Below are positions 1 to 5,892 of a stretch of 6,783 bases of DNA, in pieces; the stretch's first letter is position 1, and every line of letters begins with the position of its first letter. The notes below the pieces were generated by a model. The model was not told where the DNA came from, searched no databases, and was given only the letters and a program-made list of their open reading frames with translations. Made by a program: the position numbers and the translations under genes. Source of the stretch: CAZTLI01 sp964614375 (lineage in GTDB: Bacteria; Chloroflexota; Anaerolineae; Aggregatilineales; Phototrophicaceae); contig CAZTLI010000302.1 in NCBI GenBank assembly GCA_964614375.1, positions 1-6,783 of the forward strand, in the 5' to 3' direction.

Positions 1-2
1 AT

Positions 3-116
3 TGGCTCACCAGCCGCTTGCCGACACTGTGGACAAATTCATATTTTGTAGCAACGGTGGGCGGTGCGCCGTTGGCAATCATCAAGCAGTATATTGAGAA
101 TCAGAAAACTGTGTAG
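3..116 (+). CDS. tnpA: IS200/IS605-family transposase TnpA, C-terminal fragment (cut by window edge)
   Basis: The frame is open from the left edge and ends at TAG 114-116, giving 37 residues. They read WLTSRLPTLWTNSYFVATVG, then GGAPLAIIKQYIENQKTV with the final G of the first block shared. This closely matches the end of IS608-type TnpA, where the LPTLWTNS...STVGGAPL...VKQYIENQ block forms the last strand and the helix that carries the catalytic tyrosine region. Y1 transposases cut and join single-stranded DNA at hairpin ends through a tyrosine and an HUH metal site. The HUH motif would lie upstream of the window, so activity cannot be judged. The stop falls where TnpA proteins of this group commonly end, so the C-terminus looks intact. 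Family assignment is confident. Confidence 0.85.
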   Translation, partial: WLTSRLPTLWTNSYFVATVGGAPLAIIKQYIENQKTV

Positions 117-206
117 ATATTGAATGTATTAAAACGGGCAGGACGTGTCCGTGAACCAGAACGTAGCGGGTTGCCGCAAGCGTGGCTCAGCAGCCCTCGC
201 CTTTAG
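117..206 (+). pseudogene. Remnant of the TnpB C-terminus
   Basis: Directly after the tnpA stop, and in the same frame, the sequence reads ILNVLKRAGRVREPERSG and then LPQAWLSSPRL before TAG 204-206. The NVLKRAG piece fits the conserved end of TnpB (usually ...NAAxNILKRA...). The SPRL-stop ending is typical because the tnpB stop codon commonly lies inside the right-end hairpin, as it does here in the CTTTAG loop. A full TnpB is about 350-500 residues with RuvC carboxylates and a zinc finger; none of that remains. No start codon or ribosome binding site precedes it, so it is probably not translated. The match is short and read by eye, so chance resemblance is possible. Confidence 0.6.
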
Positions 207-222
207 GTGTGGGGAGCGTCAC
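120..222 (+). ncRNA. Possible omega RNA (reRNA) scaffold from the IS605 right end
   Basis: In IS200/IS605 elements the RNA guide used by TnpB is made from the 3' end of tnpB through the right end, and the flanking host DNA serves as the guide. This segment covers the tnpB tail and the right-end hairpin and ends in GAGCGTCAC, so it has the right place and form. The guide would then be the host bases from about 223 to 242. The 5' limit is arbitrary. With no tnpB in the element, it could work only with a TnpB encoded elsewhere. Transcription is not shown by the sequence. Confidence 0.4.
194..213 (+). repeat. Subterminal right-end hairpin of the IS200/IS605 element
   Basis: Bases 194-201 pair with 206-213 around a TTTA loop. 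The pairs are C194-G213, C195-G212, C196-G211, a T-T mismatch at 197/210, C198-G209, G199-T208, C200-G207 and C201-G206. An imperfect hairpin with one mismatch is the usual form of the TnpA recognition structure. The TAG stop of the TnpB remnant (204-206) runs from the loop into the 3' arm. Confidence 0.65.
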
Positions 223-295
223 AACCTTCTCACGTAACGGTTAGCGATAAAGTGTGTTATTCTTGATGGTTATATGCAACCTGAAAAGCTATCAT

Positions 296-300
296 GAGGG
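296..300 (+). promoter_or_regulatory. Ribosome binding site that sets the TTG start of the prenyltransferase
   Basis: GAGGG lies six bases before TTG 307. In the same frame an upstream stop (TGA 295-297) rules out any earlier start, and the nearby ATG at 294 is in another frame. TTG is therefore the start best supported. Confidence 0.65.
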
Positions 301-306
301 AATCTT

Positions 307-1230
307 TTGGCACAACCAACATCGACCCAACAACAATTACGCGGACTCGTCCGCTTAACCCGCTGGAAGGAATTCATTCCTTTTGTCGTCCCCTTAACCT
401 TACTGGGCGCGATTCTCGCGACATATCATCACAATGGCTTGCTTGACTGGCGGCTGGCTGCCGTCACACTGGCGAATATCGCCGCCGTCGCCTATGCGTT
501 TATGATCAATGACATCGAAGATGCCCCCGACGACGCCCGTGACCCGGCCCGTGCCCAGAAGAACCCGATTGCCAGTGGCGAAATCGGACGCAAATTTGGC
601 TACACCGCCTGCCGCCTCGTCGCCGCGATTACGCTGATTCTGTATGCCTTTGGTGGATTGTGGGTGTTCGTCATTGGCATGGCGACCTTGCTGCTCTCGC
701 ACCTGTATTCATGGCGTCCGGTTCGTTTGAAAGCCTATCCCATCACCGACATCGTGTCGCATTCGTTGATGCTCAGTGGCCTGCTGCTGCTGGCGGGTTA
801 TTTCATCTATCACGACTCGCCCGGAATCATCTGGTTGGTGGCGGCGGCAGTAACCTTATTTTCTGTCTACGGACAGTTGTATAACCAGCTTCGCGACTTC
901 GAGATGGATAAGGCCGCTGGACTGAACAACACGGCTATCATTCTGGGTGAAGCCTATACCCGCATCGCCATTTACGTCACGATTGTATTGGCGGCGCTGT
1001 GCCTGCTGGCGGCGATTGTGCAGCATGTCTTCCCGGTATGGCTGGCTGTGGTGCTGGTTTTTGGCGTGATTGTCAGCCAGTTCGTGCGCCCCACGACGGA
1101 TATGCGCGGCACGCAGTCTGTCGATGGCAGTGGCGCGCTGCAAATTCAGGGCTTAATCGTCGTCAACATCGTCGTGATAGTCTGGCTGGTGGCAGTTTTG
1201 CTGGCGCAGTTCGCCATCATTACGCTGTAG
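307..1230 (+). CDS. UbiA-family prenyltransferase (membrane)
   Basis: The protein has 307 residues, the usual size for UbiA-family enzymes, which transfer a polyprenyl group from its diphosphate to an aromatic or other acceptor inside the membrane. The family signatures are present. The first Asp-rich motif is NDIEDAPDD at residues 68-76, followed by the KNP segment near 85-87. YSWRPVRLK is at 134-142, and the second Asp-rich motif NQLRDFEMD is at 193-201. About eight or nine hydrophobic segments span the chain. The Asp motifs bind the diphosphate through Mg2+. The acceptor cannot be read: quinone (MenA/UbiA-like), (bacterio)chlorophyll synthase-like, heme O synthase and lipid ether synthesis are all subfamilies. 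No quinone or pigment gene lies nearby. It starts with TTG behind GAGGG and is transcribed alone, with a terminator straight after it. Confidence 0.9.
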   Translation: MAQPTSTQQQLRGLVRLTRWKEFIPFVVPLTLLGAILATYHHNGLLDWRLAAVTLANIAAVAYAFMINDIEDAPDDARDPARAQKNPIASGEIGRKFGYTACRLVAAITLILYAFGGLWVFVIGMATLLLSHLYSWRPVRLKAYPITDIVSHSLMLSGLLLLAGYFIYHDSPGIIWLVAAAVTLFSVYGQLYNQLRDFEMDKAAGLNNTAIILGEAYTRIAIYVTIVLAALCLLAAIVQHVFPVWLAVVLVFGVIVSQFVRPTTDMRGTQSVDGSGALQIQGLIVVNIVVIVWLVAVLLAQFAIITL

Positions 1231-1252
1231 GCCATCACAGGCATCGTCATCG

Positions 1253-1282
1253 AACCGGGTACAGACAGTGTGCCCGGTTTTT
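1253..1282 (+). terminator. Strong intrinsic terminator after the prenyltransferase gene
   Basis: AACCGGGTACA (1253-1263) pairs with TGTGCCCGGTT (1269-1279), giving 11 pairs with one G-T and a five-base GACAG loop. A run of five T follows at 1278-1282. This separates the prenyltransferase from the operon that follows. Confidence 0.85.
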
Positions 1283-1330
1283 GATTTCGCCCAATCACCA
1301 TACCGCTGCCTACCATTGACCGCAGGCCAG

Positions 1331-1339
1331 TGCTACAAT
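1331..1339 (+). promoter_or_regulatory. Candidate extended -10 promoter for the four-gene operon
   Basis: TGCTACAAT has the form TGn-TAnAAT of an extended -10 element, which can work without a good -35. It lies 33 bases before the first ATG of the operon and after the preceding terminator. A TTGACC at 1316-1321 is only 12 bases away, too close to be its -35 partner. Read by eye only. Confidence 0.4.
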
Positions 1340-1372
1340 CGTCCTGTCCCTAACCGTCCTAAAAGGTCGCAC

Positions 1373-1759
1373 ATGAACGCAATCCATGACATTTTGTTCA
1401 ATGCACACATTCTCTATTCGCTCATTCTTGGTGGATGGGCAGCGTTGATGGCGGCACGTAACCAGTCTATCTCCGGCAACTTTTGGGGCGCTGTGGCGAC
1501 CAGCGCTGTCCTTGCCGGGATGATTATGGCGATAGGGGGAGTGATGTTCATACAGGGATTGCGCCCAGACCGGGCATTGACCTATTTTCTGTATATGGCA
1601 TGGCTGGTCATCATCATGCCGGGATTGTTCACGATGCTGCGCGGACGCGACGACCGCAACGCCGCAATTGCGTTTTCGCTGCTGGCCTTCTTCAACGCGA
1701 CCACCTCGCTCAGCATGTATCAGCGCGCGATTGTCAGCCCCTGGGTGCTGCCAGCTTAA
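1373..1759 (+). CDS. Small four-helix membrane protein of unknown function
   Basis: The protein has 128 residues with four hydrophobic stretches, roughly 8-27, 38-60, 68-88 and 97-115. It has short loops and a charged RGRDDRN loop at 90-96 between the third and fourth helices. There is no signal peptide beyond the first helix. His5 and His12 near the N-terminus, with few other polar membrane residues, give no clear cofactor site. I do not recognise the family. ATG 1373 is chosen because AAAAGG lies six bases upstream. An in-frame GTG at 1268 would place the start inside the terminator. It is the first gene of a presumed operon: eight bases separate it from the lipoprotein gene, so a shared membrane or envelope role is plausible but unproven. 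Confidence 0.75.
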   Translation: MNAIHDILFNAHILYSLILGGWAALMAARNQSISGNFWGAVATSAVLAGMIMAIGGVMFIQGLRPDRALTYFLYMAWLVIIMPGLFTMLRGRDDRNAAIAFSLLAFFNATTSLSMYQRAIVSPWVLPA

Positions 1760-1767
1760 GGCCTGTC

Positions 1768-2589
1768 ATGCGACGACTCATTGTGCTGATTGCCGGACTC
1801 TATCTGCTAGCGGCTTGTGCGCCGGAAGCGACGCCCGTCCCGGCGGTGTTACCGACTCCGACTGAAAATCCTGCGGCGCTACCCACAGCCGCATCAGCCG
1901 TGCGTTATGGATTTGCACCCAATACAACTGGCGCAATTGCTGACTTTGAGTCGATTACCAATGGGCACATGGTGGTCACTGTAGCCGAAAATGGCAGCGC
2001 TGCCGAACTCGGCGCGCGCTATGATATTGTCGTGGCTTATGGTATATGGGAAGGCTGGGCACAATCGCCCACGATGCCACACATCGCGTTACTGGTGAAT
2101 ACATCCATCGCGCCCCTGAATGACGAACCCATCGCGAACCTCGTCCGCCGTAGTATCGACACGATAGCTGTCGTCACCGCGATGGGCATACCCGGCACAA
2201 GTCCCAGTAGTACCGACTCCTTGCCTGCGCGCGACATCCGCACCGAACTGGCAAATCTGGGTGACCCGGACGGACTGGACTTAGCTTTAGCCTATGCCTA
2301 CACACCCGGCTACAACGCTATCGCCGACCATTTATCGAGTGCTGGCATCGCCACCCGCCTCATCAACAGCGAAGCAGCAGACATCGCCGACCTGTTCAGC
2401 AGCGGGCAGGCACATCTAGCGTTAGTCACATGGATAAATGACGAAGACAGAATGGCATGGGCATCCCTGGTCGGCACAGATAATATTATCGACCTGTATG
2501 CTGTGCCTATCAGCTACACCGCTGTGCCCGGCCTCTCCGTGACATTCACACCCGCTGGCTGGCCTATTGCGGCATGGCGAGTAGAATGA
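1768..2589 (+). CDS. Lipoprotein, resembles a shortened family-5 solute-binding protein
   Basis: The protein has 273 residues. The N-terminus MRRLIVLIAGLYLLAAC is a clear lipoprotein signal, with LLAA before Cys17, so the mature protein should be lipid-anchored outside the cytoplasmic membrane. A Pro/Thr/Ala-rich linker covers about 18-43. Later segments resemble the peptide/nickel-binding (SBP_bac_5) fold: APLNDEPIANLVRRSID at 115-131 is like the family's 'PxxDxRVRxAxxxAID' piece, and an alternating stretch near 169-199 is like the 'A..iaqqL..aGi.v.l' piece, followed by a 'dlal..W' strand at 216-222. Family members have about 500 residues, so this would be half size. No permease or ATPase gene is nearby. 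ATG 1768 has AAGG six bases upstream; stop-to-start spacing to the previous gene is eight bases. Lipoprotein is firm; the fold is tentative. Confidence 0.8.
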   Translation: MRRLIVLIAGLYLLAACAPEATPVPAVLPTPTENPAALPTAASAVRYGFAPNTTGAIADFESITNGHMVVTVAENGSAAELGARYDIVVAYGIWEGWAQSPTMPHIALLVNTSIAPLNDEPIANLVRRSIDTIAVVTAMGIPGTSPSSTDSLPARDIRTELANLGDPDGLDLALAYAYTPGYNAIADHLSSAGIATRLINSEAADIADLFSSGQAHLALVTWINDEDRMAWASLVGTDNIIDLYAVPISYTAVPGLSVTFTPAGWPIAAWRVE

Positions 2590-2623
2590 ATTGTAATTGA
2601 ATGACTGCCCGACGGATTTTATT

Positions 2624-5242
2624 GTGGAAATCATCCTGACGCATAAAAACGCCGACTTTGACGCGATTGCCGCGATGCTCGGCGCATACAAACTCAATCC
2701 GCAGGCGATACCGGTACTGCCCAGCCGTGTCAATCGTAATGTGCGTGAATTTTTGACACTGTATCAGAATCGGCACAGCAGTTTGCCCTTTGTCAAAGCC
2801 GACGACTTTCGTCCACAGTCGGTAAAACATATCATTGTGGTAGACACCCAACGCTTCCCACAGATGAAGGGCGTCAGCAGCAAAACACCAATCACAGTTA
2901 TCGACCACCATGTACCCGAAGCCAATCCGCCGCCGAATTATCGCTTTGAATGTGATACGGTGGGCGCGGCAACGACGTTGCTGGTCGAACGCATCCAAAA
3001 GCTGAATATTCCCGTCACGCCCCTGGAAGCGACACTCCTCATGCTCGGAATCTATGAAGATACCGGGCGATTGACCTATGGCTTAACGACGAGTCGGGAC
3101 ATCCGGGCGGCGGCCTGGCTGCGCGATCAACACGCCGATTTAGACACCGTGCGCCGTTTTCTGGCCCATTCGCTGGATGCTGACCAGCAAGCTCTGTTTG
3201 AAATCCTTCGTAACCACACACAACATCGCACCATCGAAGGCCACATTATCACCGTTAGCGTGGCGAAGGTCGATAAATATATCCCCGAAATCAACAGCGT
3301 GGCGCATCAACTGCGGGATACGCTGGAAGTGGCAGCCTTAGTCGTTGTGGTTGAAATTCAGGGTACAATCCACCTCATCTGCCGTTCCAGTGCGGATGCG
3401 ATTGATGTCTCCAAAATCACGCAGCATTTCGGTGGTGGAGGCCACAGCCGCGCCGCATCTGCAACCATTCGCACCATCCCTCTGGACGAAATAGTCAACA
3501 CCATCTGGCAGCAATTGGAGGCGGTCGTCCAGCCTGTCGTTCGTGTGGGTGACTTGATGTCCTACGGGGCAAAAACGATTGATGCAAACGAGAAAATTGC
3601 CGATGTCATTCAAGACATGCGCCGAATTGGGCATGAAGGCTTCCCGGTGTTGCAAGGTGGGCAGGTCGTTGGCCTTATCACTCGCCGTATTGCAGACCGC
3701 ACCCTTGAACATCAGCTGCAAAGCACGCTGGTCAAGGATGTGATGATGGCAGGGCGCATTACACTACAACCTGACGACACCATCACCACACTGGAAAATC
3801 GCATGGTGGAATCGGGCTGGGGTCAAATTCCCGTCGTCAATGAACAGAAGAAGGTCATCGGCATCGTCACCCGCACAGACCTTATCAACCACTGGGCGCG
3901 CAAGCATCCCCGTTACCAGCAACCCGACGCCATCCCACAAACGCAGGTGGAGACTGTTTTAGGTGCGTCCATCGCCCAACTGATTATCCACGTTGCCCAT
4001 TTCGCCCAAGGGCAAGGGGTGAATGTCTATCTGGTGGGTGGCGTTGTCCGGGATTTGCTGCTGGAGCGGCGCAATCTGGACATTGATTTTGTGGTGGAAG
4101 GCGATGCGATTGACTTCGCCACCGCGCTGCACAATCGCTTTGGCGGCGATATCCACAGCTATCGTCCATTTGGCACAGCGAAGTGGCTGCTGGATAGCGG
4201 TGTCAGCACAGCGCTTGGATTGAGTAATGAGAACGAATTGCCCACCCATATTGATTTTGCCACCTCTCGCAATGAGTTTTACGAGCATCCAACGGCATTG
4301 CCAACCGTCTACGATAGCTCAATTAAACTGGACTTGCAGCGGCGCGATTTTACGATTAATACACTGGCTGTTCAGTTGAGTCCCGCCGCATTGATGTGGC
4401 AGATTGTCGATTACTATGGCGGGCGGCAAGATTTGCAGCAGGGGATTATTCGCATCCTGCACAGCCTGAGCTTCGTGGACGACCCGACCCGGATTCTGCG
4501 GGCTGTGCGTTTCGCCCATCGGCTCAATTTCACGATAGAGGCGCGCACCTCTGAACTGATTGACCATGCACTGCCGATGCTGCGCCGGATTACAGGTAAA
4601 CGGGTTCGCAGCGAACTGGATTTGCTGCTGCAAGAGAATCAACCTGAACAGGCGCTGCTGTTAATGGGATCGCGGAACATCCTCCACGCGATTCACCCGG
4701 AGTTTGTCATCGACAGGAGCATAATTGCTGCATTTGAGATTGCACGGGGTACAAAACCTGTATGGGACATCGACTTATCAAATACAACAGCCTATTACTG
4801 GCATATCTTGCTCTGCCACATACCCTATCCACATATTGAAGCGATTGCAGACCGGCTGATGCTGACGAATTGGCTAACGAATTCGTCGCTAGCGGCAGCG
4901 CGGCTTGTGCAACAGCCTGAACAATTCATCGTACCCGATCAACGCCCCGGCGAAACCGTGCAAAAGCTGGAAAAAGTGCCTGAAATGGCATTGTGGGCAG
5001 CGTATGTCCTGATAGATGACCACGCCATACGCGAAACCATTCAGCGTTATGTGACAGAGTGGCGCTACATCCAGCCCACCACCACCGGGCACACCCTGCG
5101 CGATATGGGTCTCACGCCGGGGCCGCGTTTTCGGCAAATTTTGGATCAACTGCGCTGTGCATGGCTCGATGGCGACATCCGCAGCGCAGCAGAAGAACAG
5201 GCTTTACTTCATAGGCTCATACAGGAAACCGAATCCTCATGA
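2624..5242 (+). CDS. DHH phosphoesterase - CBS pair - tRNA nucleotidyltransferase/poly(A) polymerase fusion
   Basis: The protein has 872 residues from GTG 2624. The DHH domain (1-150) has NADFD (9-13), VVD74, DHH 94-96 and EDTG 145-148. DHHA1 (about 200-300) has GGGGH 270-274. Two CBS domains lie near 309-358 and 369-423. The class II nucleotidyltransferase head has GGVVRD 472-477, catalytic DID 486-488, RRDFTIN 573-579 and DDPTRILR 619-626, then a helical RNA-binding body and tail. DHH/DHHA1 proteins include NrnA-like nanoRNases; CBS pairs often bind adenine nucleotides. The head adds nucleotides to RNA 3' ends, but CCA, A-only or poly(A) activity cannot be told from sequence. All key residues of both active sites appear present. 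The start is chosen because homologues begin like MEIILTH, with GGA seven bases upstream. TTG 2597 would add nine residues but has no good ribosome site. The fusion is known in several phyla. Confidence 0.9.
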   Translation: MEIILTHKNADFDAIAAMLGAYKLNPQAIPVLPSRVNRNVREFLTLYQNRHSSLPFVKADDFRPQSVKHIIVVDTQRFPQMKGVSSKTPITVIDHHVPEANPPPNYRFECDTVGAATTLLVERIQKLNIPVTPLEATLLMLGIYEDTGRLTYGLTTSRDIRAAAWLRDQHADLDTVRRFLAHSLDADQQALFEILRNHTQHRTIEGHIITVSVAKVDKYIPEINSVAHQLRDTLEVAALVVVVEIQGTIHLICRSSADAIDVSKITQHFGGGGHSRAASATIRTIPLDEIVNTIWQQLEAVVQPVVRVGDLMSYGAKTIDANEKIADVIQDMRRIGHEGFPVLQGGQVVGLITRRIADRTLEHQLQSTLVKDVMMAGRITLQPDDTITTLENRMVESGWGQIPVVNEQKKVIGIVTRTDLINHWARKHPRYQQPDAIPQTQVETVLGASIAQLIIHVAHFAQGQGVNVYLVGGVVRDLLLERRNLDIDFVVEGDAIDFATALHNRFGGDIHSYRPFGTAKWLLDSGVSTALGLSNENELPTHIDFATSRNEFYEHPTALPTVYDSSIKLDLQRRDFTINTLAVQLSPAALMWQIVDYYGGRQDLQQGIIRILHSLSFVDDPTRILRAVRFAHRLNFTIEARTSELIDHALPMLRRITGKRVRSELDLLLQENQPEQALLLMGSRNILHAIHPEFVIDRSIIAAFEIARGTKPVWDIDLSNTTAYYWHILLCHIPYPHIEAIADRLMLTNWLTNSSLAAARLVQQPEQFIVPDQRPGETVQKLEKVPEMALWAAYVLIDDHAIRETIQRYVTEWRYIQPTTTGHTLRDMGLTPGPRFRQILDQLRCAWLDGDIRSAAEEQALLHRLIQETESS

Positions 5243-5775
5243 CCAGCGCCGAACCACGTCAACTGACTATCGAAATGCCGCTTACACTGCGTATTGCTAC
5301 GAAAGATGATTTGCCTAAACTGGAATGGTTCGGGCAATATACCCACTTTCGTCGTCTCATTGCCCGCGCCTATCAGCAGCAGTTGAAGGGCAGTCGGCTG
5401 ATGCTGGTTGCCGATAGTAACGGCTTCCCGATTGGGCAGGTATTCATCCAATTCAACAGCGATACGATGCGCCTCGCCAATGGCACCACGCACGCATACA
5501 TTTATGCGTTTCGCGTCATGGATTTGTTTCAAGGGCATGGGATAGGCACATGGCTCATGAACGAGGCAGAAGCGATCATCCGCCAGCGGGGATTCCGGGT
5601 CGTGTCGCTGGCGGTGGTCAAAACCAATGTCAACGCCCTACGCCTGTATAAACGCCTCGGCTATAAAATTGTTGCCGAAGACCCCGGACGCTGGCATTAC
5701 CGAGACCATCGCGGAAGGTTACAATATGTAAACGAACCAGGCTGGTTACTGGAAAAAAGTTTGAACACGCGGTAA
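5239..5775 (+). CDS. GNAT-family N-acetyltransferase
   Basis: The protein has 178 residues, normal for a single GNAT domain, which transfers the acetyl group of acetyl-CoA to an amine. The acetyl-CoA pyrophosphate loop is QGHGIG at 98-103, matching Q/RxxGxG/A. Motif B follows as NVNALRLYKRLGYKIV at 130-145, with the usual Asn and the Tyr of LY near 137. The N-terminal LRIATKDDLPKLEWF (17-31) is the typical first strand and helix. The substrate is unknown; RimI-like protein acetylation and small-molecule acetylation are both possible. Its ATG overlaps the TGA of the large fusion gene (ATGA, 5239-5242), which points to translational coupling. The nearest AGGA (5223-5226) is 12 bases away. It appears to be the last gene of the operon. 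Confidence 0.88.
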   Translation: MTSAEPRQLTIEMPLTLRIATKDDLPKLEWFGQYTHFRRLIARAYQQQLKGSRLMLVADSNGFPIGQVFIQFNSDTMRLANGTTHAYIYAFRVMDLFQGHGIGTWLMNEAEAIIRQRGFRVVSLAVVKTNVNALRLYKRLGYKIVAEDPGRWHYRDHRGRLQYVNEPGWLLEKSLNTR

Positions 5776-5789
5776 AATCCCGCTGTTTT
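5769..5789 (+). terminator. Weak candidate terminator at the end of the GNAT gene
   Basis: GCGG (5769-5772) can pair with CCGC (5780-5783) around a seven-base loop that contains the TAA stop, followed by TGTTTT. Four GC pairs and a short T-run are marginal. No better terminator is seen before the cupin promoter, so some read-through is possible. Confidence 0.25.
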
Positions 5790-5821
5790 GTATATAAAAT
5801 TTGTATGAATTTGGCGTAAAG

Positions 5822-5832
5822 TTAAGCCTTAA
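5822..5832. repeat. Inverted repeat TTAAG-C-CTTAA upstream of the cupin promoter
   Basis: This is a perfect 5-base dyad with a single central C. It sits at about the place of a -35 region relative to the TATAAT at 5849, where no good -35 hexamer is seen. It could be an operator, but AT-rich DNA makes short dyads common. Confidence 0.3.
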
Positions 5833-5848
5833 AATTAATAAATCCCTG

Positions 5849-5854
5849 TATAAT
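5849..5854 (+). promoter_or_regulatory. Cupin gene promoter, -10 box TATAAT
   Basis: A consensus TATAAT lies in the AT-rich gap 39 bases ahead of the cupin ATG. The hexamers 16-19 bases upstream do not resemble TTGACA, so the promoter may depend on an activator or an AT-rich upstream stretch. The box is inside an inverted repeat, TCCCT (5843-5847) and AGGGA (5855-5859), which could be an operator. Transcription would start near 5861. Confidence 0.6.
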
Positions 5855-5861
5855 AGGGAGA

Positions 5862-5879
5862 TTGTGCTAAATTACACAA
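5862..5879. promoter_or_regulatory. CRP/FNR-type palindrome TTGTG-N8-CACAA
   Basis: TTGTGCTAAATTACACAA has perfect five-base arms and contains TGTG-N8-CACA, the spacing and outer bases of the E. coli CRP site (TGTGA-N6-TCACA). The inner A/T of that consensus is not kept. It lies just after the TATAAT, between about +2 and +19, and ends just before the cupin ribosome site. A bound regulator there would be expected to repress. A Crp/Fnr gene is next door. Confidence 0.5.
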
Positions 5880-5892
5880 GGTTAGGGACTTT

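Larger units (their letters stand above)
1..222 (+). mobile_element. Right end of an IS200/IS605-family insertion sequence (tnpB-deleted derivative)
   Basis: This stretch has three parts in the order expected for the right half of an IS605-type element: the C-terminus of a Y1 HUH transposase (3-116), a short reading frame resembling the extreme C-terminus of TnpB (about 117-206), and a right-end imperfect hairpin (194-213) followed by GAGCGTCAC, after which host sequence seems to begin at about 223. IS200/IS605 elements move as single strands, recognise subterminal hairpins and leave no target duplication, so no flanking repeat is expected. The left end lies outside the window. The exact right boundary (222 or a few bases later) is inferred from the hairpin and the TCAC-type end, not from an empty site. 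The near-absence of tnpB suggests internal deletion. Confidence 0.75.

Noticed and set aside
223..306. Promoter for the prenyltransferase (TGTTAT, TATATG and TATCAT considered)
   Set aside because: None has a convincing -35 at 16-18 bases or an extended -10, so no site is called.
117..306. Riboswitch or structured leader before the prenyltransferase
   Set aside because: The structure present is explained by the insertion sequence right end; the remaining 84 bases show no known motif.
1316..1339. TTGACC with TACAAT as a -35/-10 pair
   Set aside because: The spacer is only 12 bases; the TACAAT is kept only as an extended -10 candidate.
1268..1372. In-frame GTG extension of the small membrane protein (35 more residues)
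   Set aside because: It would begin inside the terminator hairpin and lacks a ribosome site; ATG 1373 has AAAAGG at good spacing and gives a natural hydrophobic protein.
1483..1767. Upstream in-frame extension of the lipoprotein
   Set aside because: It overlaps the membrane protein gene in another frame and would bury the clear lipoprotein signal that begins at ATG 1768.
2564..2998. 144-residue open frame on the - strand
   Set aside because: It is antisense to the DHH domain, has no family features, and mirrors a strongly coding + frame.
4319..4642. 107-residue open frame on the - strand (and similar ones at 3338-3721, 3959-4288 and 5209-5538)
   Set aside because: They are shadows of well-supported + strand genes and show no recognisable motif or ribosome site.
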